Source: Candidatus Iainarchaeum sp. (GTDB taxonomy: Archaea; B1Sed10-29). Taken from it: 18,555 nt of DNA. The stretch spans positions 1-18,555 of the forward strand of contig PWFL01000009.1 in NCBI GenBank assembly GCA_003553825.1. Reading direction: 5' to 3'. This document shows positions 7,079 through 15,162 of the stretch, piece by piece. A program made the position numbers and the translations under genes. Every line of letters starts with the position of its first letter. Positions within the stretch are counted from its first letter, which is position 1. The notes under the pieces were generated by a model that did no database searches, was not told the DNA's origin, and worked only from the letters and a program-made list of their open reading frames with translations.

Positions 7079-8107
7079 TTATTTTTGTTTTTCTTCTTTA
7101 TCTTTTTCAGGTTTTTTCTCCTCTTCTTTTTCTTCTTCTTCTTCTTCGTTTTCTTCGTGTTCTGGGATCAGATAGGTCCCTAGTATGAAGAAGGGTGGTA
7201 CTAATATTGTTCCGTAGAGCACAATCATTGAAGAGGCTATTGCTGCAGTTAGTATTGGTAGTAGATCCAGCATTATCCTGAATGCTGGTATTTCCACGAA
7301 CATTTCTGCTACTGTTTCCTCTACCTGTTCTTCTAGTTGTTCGTCGGGCATGGTGAGGAGTCCTTCTTCCATTTCTTCCTGGTAGTTTTGGTAGGATTGG
7401 TTTATTATGTTTTCTTGTTGTTCTTCGTCCAGTTCTTGCCATCTTGAATAGTTCATTGGCATCCCCATAGTCTTTATCCCTTCTATTAGCTGTTCTTCGA
7501 ATTCTTCTTTTGTAAGCTCAGCATCTAGACCAGGACCTATTCCTTCTCCAACCATTCCTTCTAGATCCATTCCTCTTATTTGCGCTTGTGTTATTTCCAC
7601 TACTGAGTCCTGTATTTGTTCTTGGCGTTGTTCTAGAGTGGCGAAGGTCATTAACATGGTTATTATAAACCCTCCTAGTCCCAGGAAGTAAACTACTTTT
7701 TTAGTGGTTTCCCAGCCCGAGCTTAAGATGTTGAGTATTCCTTTTTTCTTTTCCGGCATGGGTAAATACGCTATTAGTATTAGTCCGGATAGGTAGAACA
7801 TCATCATTGATACGAATACTGGGGGGTTTTTCAGTATTGGTGCCAGTGCTGCTATTGCTATTGATGTGCTTATAGCTATGGCTAGGATTGAGTTTGTATG
7901 TCTTTGTTTTTGGCTGAAGTACTGTGTTAACATTAGGGTTGTGGCTAGTAGTGCTCCTGATATTACTAGGAAAATTAGTGTTTGCACTTTCATTAGTTCG
8001 GTTATTTCTCCTAATTGGAATAATAGATCGAATGAGATTCCGGTTAAGCTGTATACATATATCCAAGATATGGTGAGTAGTGTTATTATCCCTATTGATA
8101 GTAACAA
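7079..8107 (-). CDS. Multi-pass membrane protein of unknown function
   Basis: A protein of about 342 residues that I do not recognise. Hydrophobic segments lie near residues 1-20, 41-62, 72-91, 97-116, 138-157 and 278-313; the last is long enough for one or two passes. Between the fifth and the last is an acidic soluble part (about 160-275) rich in Glu and Gln with a predicted helical, coiled-coil-like repeat. The C-terminal 27 residues are an almost pure Glu/Lys tail. The start is uncertain: no ATG precedes the first membrane segment. TTG at 8107 is used here, and the frame remains open up to a stop near 8150. It follows methionine aminopeptidase by about 34 bp on the same strand and may belong to that transcript. 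Confidence 0.7.
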   Translation of the reverse strand: MLLSIGIITLLTISWIYVYSLTGISFDLLFQLGEITELMKVQTLIFLVISGALLATTLMLTQYFSQKQRHTNSILAIAISTSIAIAALAPILKNPPVFVSMMMFYLSGLILIAYLPMPEKKKGILNILSSGWETTKKVVYFLGLGGFIITMLMTFATLEQRQEQIQDSVVEITQAQIRGMDLEGMVGEGIGPGLDAELTKEEFEEQLIEGIKTMGMPMNYSRWQELDEEQQENIINQSYQNYQEEMEEGLLTMPDEQLEEQVEETVAEMFVEIPAFRIMLDLLPILTAAIASSMIVLYGTILVPPFFILGTYLIPEHEENEEEEEEKEEEKKPEKDKEEKQK

Positions 8108-8141
8108 ATACTTTATTTCTTCTTCTTGGTTCTTTGTTTTG

Positions 8142-9038
8142 CTAATCGGTTAACCCCTCACATCCGTTTTCCTCTATTTTTATTGTTTTCTCGGCTTGTG
8201 ATACGAGTGATCCTTCATCATCTTTTAATACGGGGTATTTCTTTAAGGCCTTTTTGTTCGTGAGGTTTTTCAGAGCCATCTTCATTTTGAGTTCTTGATA
8301 CTGTCCTTGAATCCATCTTTTTGCAAAGGGTAGTTCTTTGTATTCTTTTTCCGCTTGTTTCATTATTTTTCTCGCGGTTCTATCTCTAATTTGTATCGGT
8401 TTATTGTAGCCATATATTTCTGCTTTTTTTCCTTCTTTTACTCTTCCTTGTCCAGTTGATGCGAATGGTTCTATTGCTATTATTTGGCCTTCTTTTAATT
8501 CTTCAGTTGTATTTGTTTTCACGTTGGGTATTGTTGGTTCCGTGTGCGTGGTTCTTTCTCCCAGTCCGTGTCCGGATAGGTTTCTTATTGGTTTGAATCC
8601 TTTTTCTTCTATGGTTTCTTGTATTTCTTTGCTTATTTCTTTTATTTTTCTCCCTGCTTTTGCAAGTGATATCGCGTTTTCCAAGGCTATCTCACTAGCT
8701 TTTACTAATTCAAAGTTTTCTTCCGTGAAGTCCTTTGTGTATGCTGTGTCCCCTCCCACGTATCCGTCCACGTGTACTCCTATGTCTACTTTCACTACTT
8801 GTTCCTCGTTGAATTCTTTCCTCGCGTCTTTTCCCGGTGTGTAGTGTGCTGCTTCATTGTTGGTCGAGAGGTTAACTGGGAAGGCTGGTTTTCCTCCTTG
8901 TCCCTCTATATAATTTTCAATTTCTTCTGCTGCTTCTAAAAAGCTTTTTCCTTTTTTTATTATTTTCTTTGATTTTTTTCTGGCTTTTGCAGCTATCTTG
9001 CCTGCTTTTCTGTATTTTTCAATATTTTCTTCAGTCAT
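8142..9038 (-). CDS. map: Methionine aminopeptidase, type II
   Basis: The enzyme removes the initiator methionine from new proteins and uses two metal ions. The 298-residue length and the insert between GHGLG and the last metal ligand fit the archaeal type II form. Visible are the substrate His H65 (AAHYTPG) and metal ligands D85 (VKVDIG), D97 (GGDTAY), H157 (SGHGLG), E190 (IEPF) and E283 (SQAEKT). Two oddities appear: D85 and D97 are 12 residues apart, where the family normally has 11 because of a single Asp preceded by one small residue, and QAEHT is QAEKT. A GAGGCGAG site lies 3 nt before ATG. It follows polB by 10 bp, so the two are probably co-transcribed. Confidence 0.95.
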   Translation of the reverse strand: MTEENIEKYRKAGKIAAKARKKSKKIIKKGKSFLEAAEEIENYIEGQGGKPAFPVNLSTNNEAAHYTPGKDARKEFNEEQVVKVDIGVHVDGYVGGDTAYTKDFTEENFELVKASEIALENAISLAKAGRKIKEISKEIQETIEEKGFKPIRNLSGHGLGERTTHTEPTIPNVKTNTTEELKEGQIIAIEPFASTGQGRVKEGKKAEIYGYNKPIQIRDRTARKIMKQAEKEYKELPFAKRWIQGQYQELKMKMALKNLTNKKALKKYPVLKDDEGSLVSQAEKTIKIEENGCEGLTD

Positions 9039-9048
9039 TTTCTCGCCT

Positions 9049-10917
9049 CTATGTCCATTTGTTCAGTTCGGATTGTTTTCCCTTGTACTTCAGGTTGTTT
9101 TTCTTTTCTCCTAGTTCTTTCAGAACTCTCATTGCTGCTGGTATAACTTGGTTGTCTATATAGTAATCGTGGTCGTATTTTTTTCCTTGGAATAGTTCTA
9201 TTGGTTGTGATCTTTCGGATATTGATCCTCTTCCTTCTTCTATTATGTATCCTATCACGGTTCCTCCTTTTACGTTGTATCCTTGTTTTTCCAGTTTTTT
9301 TGCGGCTGTTACGTGTGGTCCTATTGATTCGTAGTTGTCTATGTTTTTGTTCATCGTGGGGTAGGTCACTAGTTCTTCCGGATCTATTTCTTTGTTTTTG
9401 AGTTTTTGAACTATTTTCTCCACGTGCTTCACTGCTTTTTCGGGTTTTCCTTCTTTCAGTACTTTTTGTATTACTTTTTCCTGGGTTTTCTTTGCTATTG
9501 GTGCCCAATCTCTTCTTACTAGTGCAAATCCTTTTACTTCGAGTTTTCCATCTTCTCTTAGAAGCGCGTATTTTTTCTTTGCGGCTTTTCCACTTTCTTT
9601 TGATACGAATACTCCTCTTGGGTAGTATCCTTCGTATTCTAGTTTCATTGCGCTTGGTAGTTCTTTATTTATGTTTTTTAGCCATTCTTTTAGATTTTCC
9701 AGTGATTGTTCTTCTTTTAGTTTGATAAAACATCCGTCTGTATCTGCATATGTGACGTTGAATCCTTTTTCTTCCGCTTTTTGTATAGTATCTTTTATGT
9801 ACTGTCTTCCCCAGGCTGTTATTGCTTCCGCGCACGGTCTTGAGTGCCACCTGGCTCTGGGGTATCCTAGGTATCCGAATACGGAGTTCGCTATTATTTT
9901 AAGTGCTTGAGATCTGTACTCTAACCTTTTCTTTTCTTCTTCATCTTCTGTTTCTTTTAACTTTTTCTTGACTCTGTCTCTGGTTTTTATCAGGTTCTCC
10001 ACTACTTGTGGTACTAGCGAGTCTCCTTTTTTATGGAATCTCTGTCCTGTTGGTGCTTCGTAGTGTTCTTCTTCACATTCTTCATCTTCGCAGAGGCTAA
10101 GCGGCCCGATATGCTTGGACACTATTATCGTGGGGTACAAGGAATTGTGTACTAATACTGGAGATTTTCCTGCGAAGAAGTTCTCTGTATCTTCTACAGA
10201 TAAATCGTAAAGATGATCTGTGTATTTTACTTTTTCTATCTTCTTTATTTTTTCTAAGCCACAATCTCCTTTGAAAAAATCGAGTTTTGAGGTATTATTG
10301 GTGGTGTTAACTTGCATTATGTCTTGGAAGGTCTTTTTAGAGGAGATCCTTGGACCTCTATGTGAGTTTTTAAGGTGGGGTGATATGTATTCATTGGCAT
10401 ACTCGCGTGGTATAAGAGCCAGAGGATGACATTCCCTCTCCCCCTTATATTTTTTCATGTCTTCCAATTCTCCTGATATCCTTAGATTGTATAGCTCACC
10501 ATCTTTTACAAAAGAGGTTCTGAAAACCTTTATAGTTAAAAGTAATCGATTGAGGTCTTCTACCAGGCGCTTGGAAGCACTAGTATATTTGAAGCTTCTT
10601 TTACGCTTTGAGCCATCTCCTTCTATCATACCTTTAATAAGATCTGTCTTTTTTCCCTCTTCTAGGTGGAAGATTAATCCATCGATTTTCTTTTCTTTTG
10701 ATTTTGACCCGAAGAGAGTAGAAAGTAGGAGGGAAAGCACCTTACTAGAAACTCTTATTTCAGTATCATTTTCGCTCTTTACTAGTTCTGGCTTAAACTT
10801 TTCGAATGCCTTTCTTAGTTTCTCTATTGTTTCTTGGTTGGTATTGGAGAAATGAACTCGTCTATTGTTTTTATCACACCAACCCTCTGCTATAAATAAT
10901 CCCCATGCCCAGCACAT
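9049..10917 (-). CDS. polB: DNA polymerase B, C-terminal half: intein C-part plus C-extein
   Basis: This frame carries the second half of the polymerase. It begins, after an upstream open stretch reaching the A7 run at 11135-11141, with two LAGLIDADG motifs (WGLFIAEG and LIKGMIEGDG), then the intein end (block F DHLYDLSVED, block G VLVHN at 10144). The C-extein (364 residues) starts SLYPTII of motif A and continues with motif B KIIANSVFGYLGY, motif C YADTDG with two catalytic Asp, and the thumb motif GPHVTAAKKL. ATG 10917 is only the first ATG in the frame; it has no ribosome site and would cut into the endonuclease, so it is probably not a true start. Ligated to the N-extein, the polymerase would be about 782 residues, normal for archaeal PolB. 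Confidence 0.9.
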   Translation of the reverse strand: MCWAWGLFIAEGWCDKNNRRVHFSNTNQETIEKLRKAFEKFKPELVKSENDTEIRVSSKVLSLLLSTLFGSKSKEKKIDGLIFHLEEGKKTDLIKGMIEGDGSKRKRSFKYTSASKRLVEDLNRLLLTIKVFRTSFVKDGELYNLRISGELEDMKKYKGERECHPLALIPREYANEYISPHLKNSHRGPRISSKKTFQDIMQVNTTNNTSKLDFFKGDCGLEKIKKIEKVKYTDHLYDLSVEDTENFFAGKSPVLVHNSLYPTIIVSKHIGPLSLCEDEECEEEHYEAPTGQRFHKKGDSLVPQVVENLIKTRDRVKKKLKETEDEEEKKRLEYRSQALKIIANSVFGYLGYPRARWHSRPCAEAITAWGRQYIKDTIQKAEEKGFNVTYADTDGCFIKLKEEQSLENLKEWLKNINKELPSAMKLEYEGYYPRGVFVSKESGKAAKKKYALLREDGKLEVKGFALVRRDWAPIAKKTQEKVIQKVLKEGKPEKAVKHVEKIVQKLKNKEIDPEELVTYPTMNKNIDNYESIGPHVTAAKKLEKQGYNVKGGTVIGYIIEEGRGSISERSQPIELFQGKKYDHDYYIDNQVIPAAMRVLKELGEKKNNLKYKGKQSELNKWT

Positions 10918-11774
10918 ATTTTTACTTGGAGTGTAAAGAACTGTGAATGTCCTTTTCCACCAAGCATTGTTTTCTTTGATAATAGCTTTCTTCTTTAGTT
11001 CTTGCGGAAATTCTTCTGTATTTAGGCTATTTAAATCGCAATACAGATAGTCCCTTGGTTCGGATTGAGAGTGGAATTGGGAGAATTTTTTCAGAGTATT
11101 TAAATAGTTTTTTCCTTTTTCTGTTATTTTTATCTTTTTTTCGAAATGTATCTCACGAGTCCTTCTTCGTTTAGTAAAACTACATTTTTACGTATGGTTT
11201 CTTTATTTAGGTCCATTTCTTTATCTAGTTTTTCTAGGTCCTTATCTTCCTCTTCAAGTTCTTTTAATATACCAAGCCAAGTCTGTAATTGATCTTTAGG
11301 AGGAAGAGCGCTTCGTGGTATAAAAACCCGTAGAGTTTGTTTTTTATTCTCTGGCACTCTTTCTAGGATTTGGAGGAGGTCAAATGTTTTCGTATTTGTT
11401 AGAGGAAGGTTTTTTGGAGCTATTATATTATCACCTTCTGTAAGTTCCTTTGCATCCTTCACTACTGGTTTTCCTTCTTCGTTAAGCGTGTAGATACTGT
11501 GATTTGGCGTTATGGTTATTTCCTTCTTCTTTTCTGTTTTTATCTTAAGCAAGTGGTCAAAGTTATTTTTATGAGTAATTACTGACTTTATATTCTTCCA
11601 ACAGACTTTGTGTTCTTCAGTGTCATAGCTAAGTGTTTTCCATCCTTCAATCTCTGTGGCTTTTTTTTCTTTGTTCTCTAATTGTTGAAATTTCTTTACG
11701 AAGTTTCCTATTTCCTCTATTTTGAATTGACCTTCAGGATCCAGCAAGTAGATTTGCTCGTCTTCTGGAAGCGA
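10144..11774 (-). mobile_element. Intein with LAGLIDADG homing endonuclease in polB motif A
   Basis: The element interrupts the polymerase between K418 and the Ser of DFK/SLYPTII. It begins SLPEDEQIYLL with Ser as first nucleophile, has block B as ITPNHSIYTL (TxxH), and ends VLVHN before the extein Ser. Splicing should restore DFKSLYPTII. It measures 1631 nt, one short of 544 codons, which fits a single missing base. Between the splicing part and the endonuclease lies a winged-helix-like segment (DLNKETIRKNVVLLNEEGLVRYI, about 11130-11300). The endonuclease has two LAGLIDADG motifs, 10860-10917 and about 10612-10640. The insertion site is a known archaeal PolB intein site. Confidence 0.9.
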
Positions 11775-13028
11775 TTTGAAGTCGCATACCACGAGATCTT
11801 CGTGTAGCCCGGTTTCGGGTGTCTTTACGTAAGCTCCTTTTATCGGGTTTTTCTGTCTTTTCTTAATCTGGTCTTTTTTGGGTCTGCGCGGTATTAGTAT
11901 GTCTTTTTTGTGTGCTTCTCTTCCAAGTAGCCATTCCACCATGTTTGAGGCGCTTTGGCGTGATATATCGTAGGGTGGTAGTCCGATTAGCCTTGTTAGT
12001 TCTTTGTATAGTGGTATTACTTGTTCCGATACTTTGTATGCTGCTATTGAGTCTTCTAGGTTGTATTGTTTTAGTTCTTCTAGTTTTTCTCCGCCTTGTT
12101 CCCAATACTCTTGTATCTGTTGATGGGTTAACTCGGTTTTCTCTTCTCCTGTGAATTCTTCGTATACTGTTTCCAGTGTGTTCTTTGGCAGGTTGAGCGA
12201 TCCTATTCCTGAAAGGAAATCAACTGCTTTGTAGGTATCTAGGTGTATTCTTCCGAACATCTTCGCGCTTGATGCAAATCCTCTTTTTCTCACCTGTACT
12301 TCTGTTCCATCTGTTCCCAAATCCAGCTCTAGATTGTTTTGTTTTGCTCTTTCTTCCAGGTATGGCCAGTCGAATCTTGTTCCGTTGTAGGTCTCGATCA
12401 CATTTTTGTCCTTTTTCTTTATCTTCTCTATTAGTTTCTTTATGGTTTGTTTTTCCGTTCCTTCTTCCTTTGTCCAGTGGAATACTTTTTCTTCTTCCTC
12501 ATCCTTGTACGATATCAGGGTTATTGGATCTTCCTCTGGCTCCGGTTTTCCCTTTGAATGTACTTCTATGTCAAAGGCGCATTTACTCAGCTCTGGAGTT
12601 TCTTTTTTGTATTCTTCAATTCCTTCGTAGTTTTTGATCTTTTCTCCTTCCGTTTCTATTTCGTAGTAGGTTAGTGGATAGATTTCTTTGTCTATGAGAT
12701 ATTTGTATCTGTATGGGATGTTGTATTCTCTTGGTTCTCCTAAATCATTGTCTTCTGCGTGTTCTTTGACTTTTTTAACTGAATTAGGATCGTTTAGTAT
12801 TATCTTTAGTGTTTTTCCCTGTTTTTTCTTTGTTTTTTCTGCTTTTTTCACTTCTTCGAGTTTCTCCATTTCCTTTTTTATCTCTTGGATTTTTCTCTCA
12901 TTTTTGGGTATTAGGTAGAAGTAGTGGTTGAATTCTTGTTTTTTTATCTCTGCTTCTCCGTTCAGGAGCTGTATTTTCACTTTATTTTCTTCTTCATCTT
13001 TTTTTATGTCGAGGATGTGTGCTTTCAT
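11130..13028 (-). CDS. polB: DNA polymerase B, N-terminal half: N-extein plus intein N-part
   Basis: The frame begins with ATG at 13028 and stops at 11130 inside the intein. Residues 1-418 are the N-extein: an N-terminal domain, then the proofreading 3'-5' exonuclease with Exo I FDIE (D153, E155), Exo II NGTRFD (N215, D220) and Exo III YNLED (Y322, D326), then the start of motif A (CDFK, 415-418). Residues 419-632 are intein. The last codons read through an A7 run and hit TAA. Stepping back one base there keeps the reading frame open through the whole second half, so the break looks like a 1-nt frameshift, not a natural split. PolB is the replicative or repair polymerase of archaea. The gene begins a minus-strand run polB-map-membrane protein. 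Confidence 0.92.
   Translation of the reverse strand: MKAHILDIKKDEEENKVKIQLLNGEAEIKKQEFNHYFYLIPKNERKIQEIKKEMEKLEEVKKAEKTKKKQGKTLKIILNDPNSVKKVKEHAEDNDLGEPREYNIPYRYKYLIDKEIYPLTYYEIETEGEKIKNYEGIEEYKKETPELSKCAFDIEVHSKGKPEPEEDPITLISYKDEEEEKVFHWTKEEGTEKQTIKKLIEKIKKKDKNVIETYNGTRFDWPYLEERAKQNNLELDLGTDGTEVQVRKRGFASSAKMFGRIHLDTYKAVDFLSGIGSLNLPKNTLETVYEEFTGEEKTELTHQQIQEYWEQGGEKLEELKQYNLEDSIAAYKVSEQVIPLYKELTRLIGLPPYDISRQSASNMVEWLLGREAHKKDILIPRRPKKDQIKKRQKNPIKGAYVKTPETGLHEDLVVCDFKSLPEDEQIYLLDPEGQFKIEEIGNFVKKFQQLENKEKKATEIEGWKTLSYDTEEHKVCWKNIKSVITHKNNFDHLLKIKTEKKKEITITPNHSIYTLNEEGKPVVKDAKELTEGDNIIAPKNLPLTNTKTFDLLQILERVPENKKQTLRVFIPRSALPPKDQLQTWLGILKELEEEDKDLEKLDKEMDLNKETIRKNVVLLNEEGLVRYISKKR
11135..11141 (-). 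other. A7 run at the polB frame break
   Basis: The minus strand has seven A residues between TCG and GATAA. Read as seven, the frame ends KKR-stop at 11130-11132. A -1 slip, or an eighth A, gives KKKIKITEKGKNYL and about 70 further open codons up to ATG 10917 and on into the endonuclease. This is the exact point where the two polB halves join. Confidence 0.85.
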
Positions 13029-13191
13029 CTTGATTCACGTTGTTGGTTATTTATTTTACCATTAGTTTTTAATATGTAAAGCTTCTTAATTGATTTAAGG
13101 ATTCGGTATTGAGTCCTTCATCAATGAAAATTAATTGCCAAGCCGGTGTTAATTTGTTTGGGAGCTTGGTTTAAGGATTAAAGTGATATAG
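13029..13191. promoter_or_regulatory. Divergent intergenic region between polB and the coiled-coil gene
   Basis: The 163-bp gap contains no gene. A TATA-like stretch for polB, AAAATAAATAA, lies on the minus strand near 13046-13056. For the plus-strand gene there is AGTGAT before the ATG at 13192 and a 10-bp direct repeat, TTTAAGGATT, at 13094-13103 and 13170-13179. A 6-bp inverted repeat, CCAAGC (13138-13143) and GCTTGG (13164-13169), lies between. No certain regulatory role can be given. Confidence 0.3.
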
Positions 13192-13638
13192 ATGGCTAGA
13201 AGAGAGGAAGAGAATACGTCAGCATCAACTAGGAGACTTAGATCTCTTAATTCTAAGATGAAAGTGGTTTCTCAGCGGATGAAGACTATTGAGAAGAATG
13301 AGAAGATCCTGGCTAAGACTGTTACTCGTAATAACAAGAGGATAAAGGAGATCGGAAAGGAAGTTGATAAGTTGAAGGAGAATGGGGTTGCTAAGGATAC
13401 TGAGGAACAATCTGTTTCTTCTGAATTTAAAGAAACTGTTCAGGATTTGAATGAGGATGTTGATTCATTGAAGGATTCAATTGAGGATAATGAAGAGTCT
13501 TTGAAGAATATTGAGGATAAGCTTGATGAAATGAGTTATGTTTTAGATTCTTTAAATCCGTTGCAGTACCTGACTTCTAGCGAGGTATCTGATCTTATTG
13601 ATGAGAAGATTGAAGAGAAGCTAGAAGAAGGGGATTAA
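13192..13638 (+). CDS. Coiled-coil protein of unknown function
   Basis: The product is a soluble 148-residue protein with no family I recognise. Residues 12-62 and 75-118 are long amphipathic helices with heptad-like spacing (LNSKMKVVSQRMKTI; VQDLNEDVDSLKDSIEDNEESL), consistent with a coiled coil. The first half is basic and the second strongly acidic. It ends with a short helical motif after Pro, LNPLQYLTSSEVSDLIDEKIEEKL. An AAGTGAT site precedes ATG by 6 nt. Codon use is unlike the housekeeping genes: GAT, GAG and AAG dominate, where those prefer GAC, GAA and AAA. It is convergent with the HerA-like gene. A second coiled-coil gene at 15347 shares the composition and orientation. Confidence 0.78.
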   Translation: MARREEENTSASTRRLRSLNSKMKVVSQRMKTIEKNEKILAKTVTRNNKRIKEIGKEVDKLKENGVAKDTEEQSVSSEFKETVQDLNEDVDSLKDSIEDNEESLKNIEDKLDEMSYVLDSLNPLQYLTSSEVSDLIDEKIEEKLEEGD

Positions 13639-13670
13639 TTTTTTCTCATTTTTTGTTGCTTAAGCTTTTT
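13639..13670 (+). terminator. T-rich stop region after the coiled-coil gene
   Basis: Three T runs of five or six bases (about 13639-13644, 13649-13654 and 13666-13670) follow the stop codon, with a GCTTAAGC palindrome just before the last. Archaeal transcription ends at oligo-T, so this is a likely terminator for the plus-strand gene. Confidence 0.4.
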
Positions 13671-15162
13671 AGCTGGTTAGGTACGGTCTTAGGTTTATTC
13701 TGTACGGTTTTCCTTTTTTTGGCTTGAGTGCAACTTGTTTTTTATCTGTGAATTTCTGTATCATTGATGCTTCTTCTATTAGGGGTCTGTATATATCTAG
13801 TTTTTCTCTTGTTCCTAGCGAGTATCCTATTCCATAGGCGTTCGCATCTGTCAGCACTTCCAGTATGTTTTCTTGTAGTCTTTCGGATGGTTCTTTTGGA
13901 ACGTGTATTTCTCCTTTTGGTATTACTATCATTGCTCTCATTCTTTGTGTGAATCCTTCTTGTTTGTTCTCTTCGTATAGTTTTTTTGTGAATGAATAGG
14001 TGAAGGCTCTTTTCATTTCTGGTGGTAGTATTGAGGTATCGATTCTTATTATGGATCCCATTGATTGTAGGTATGCGGATACGAGTGATTTTAGATCTGT
14101 TTCTCCGTCTATGAAGTCCGGGTATATTTGGTTCATTACTTTCATCCATCTTATTCCTCTGTATCTGTGGAATTTCTCCACTTCTGCTCTTCCTTCTGTT
14201 GATAATAACTCTTTTTCTATGTCTTTGAGTGATCTGGGTTCTTTTTCGTTTATTATTCTATCCACTATTTTTGCCGTGGTTTCTCCTGCGTACTCCGCTT
14301 CGGTTTTTTCTCCCCTTGGGATGTTGATTATTTCTCTGAATCCTTTGCTGTCCAGGTGTCTTAGGTTTATCTGCACTTCTCCAGGTTCCAGGTTTCTTAC
14401 GGGCATCCCTATTGGCTGCAGGTCCGGGTATTCGTGGTGTGGGAACTCCATGTTAGGTGAGGATAGGTTTGTGTATCTTTTCGAGTCGTCGAATATTACT
14501 CCGTTCACTCCTGATAGAACGCAGTTTTCCAGTAGCACGTGCATTGCTCTTTCAAGCTGGTCTTCCTCTCCTATGACAATAGATGATTGGAAGCTGTTTA
14601 TGTCTTCTTCCGCTTTCCTCCCATCGAGTTTTTTACCTAATAGGATTTTTTGTCCGGTGGCTCCTTTTTTAAATTTTTCTTCTCTTTTTGGATTTAGTAA
14701 GGCATTGATTAGATTTGGTCTGTTGAATAGAATTGATTCTTCTCCAGAGTGTTTTAGCTCCGTTAGATCAACCTCATGTGCTTTGCTAAGTTCGTATAGT
14801 TTTTTATCTTTTTCTTTGAGTGAATAAAACATTTCTTCTACTTTTGAATCTATTTTCTCGGTTTCAGGCTCAACGTATTCCGGACCGGTTGATATTGTGA
14901 AGAATCTTCCCTTTTTTGTTGGCATGTTTTTCTCCAGGAGGGTACTGTATCCACCCAGTTCCGTGTTAAGTCTGGACAGGTTTCCAGCTACTACGTAGTA
15001 CTTGTTGAGGAATAGAACAAATCCTTGTAGTTCTCCTTCTTCTCGGTCCTCTACCGCTGTTATTGTGTAGAGATCAGGGTTCTTGAATAGGAATATTTTG
15101 TTGTTGGTCCAGTTTCCCTGGAATATTTCTTTCCACGGTCCTCTTGGCAGGTCGAGCTCCAT
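13669..15162 (-). CDS. HerA/VirB4-like protein with degenerate ATPase motifs
   Basis: The 497-residue protein has an order of elements like HerA-type hexameric P-loop ATPases. Residues 172-186 (KILLGKKLDGRKAEE) precede the nucleotide region, as in HerA; SSIVIGEEDQLERAMHVLLEN (193-213) sits where GxxGxGKS should be but lacks the Lys-Ser/Thr; NGVIFDD (220-226) follows. IIRIDTSILPP (371-381), AMIVIPKGEIHVP (410-422) in place of the DEAH Walker B, and YGIGYSLGTREKLDIYRPL (443-461) complete the core. It therefore appears catalytically dead. ATG 15162 is chosen because AAGGTG lies 6 nt upstream; the frame extends to 15375 but overlaps the divergent gene and its promoter. A role as an inactive subunit or motor adaptor in a membrane complex is inference. 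Confidence 0.65.
   Translation of the reverse strand: MELDLPRGPWKEIFQGNWTNNKIFLFKNPDLYTITAVEDREEGELQGFVLFLNKYYVVAGNLSRLNTELGGYSTLLEKNMPTKKGRFFTISTGPEYVEPETEKIDSKVEEMFYSLKEKDKKLYELSKAHEVDLTELKHSGEESILFNRPNLINALLNPKREEKFKKGATGQKILLGKKLDGRKAEEDINSFQSSIVIGEEDQLERAMHVLLENCVLSGVNGVIFDDSKRYTNLSSPNMEFPHHEYPDLQPIGMPVRNLEPGEVQINLRHLDSKGFREIINIPRGEKTEAEYAGETTAKIVDRIINEKEPRSLKDIEKELLSTEGRAEVEKFHRYRGIRWMKVMNQIYPDFIDGETDLKSLVSAYLQSMGSIIRIDTSILPPEMKRAFTYSFTKKLYEENKQEGFTQRMRAMIVIPKGEIHVPKEPSERLQENILEVLTDANAYGIGYSLGTREKLDIYRPLIEEASMIQKFTDKKQVALKPKKGKPYRINLRPYLTS

Noticed and set aside
7107..7442. Arg/Thr-rich minus-strand ORF inside the membrane-protein gene
   Set aside because: Frame-shifted reading of the Glu-rich coding region. 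The composition is typical of a shadow, and no ribosome site was found.
9049..13028. A natural split intein with two separate polB genes, as in Nanoarchaeum equitans
   Set aside because: The halves are adjacent, in order, with an intact endonuclease between them. The downstream frame is open right up to the A7 run, and the second frame has no ribosome site. That pattern fits a frameshift, not an evolved split.
14000..14827. A long plus-strand ORF of 275 residues opposite the HerA-like gene
   Set aside because: Ser/Phe-rich antisense shadow with no ribosome site. The opposite strand has recognisable motifs and a supported start.
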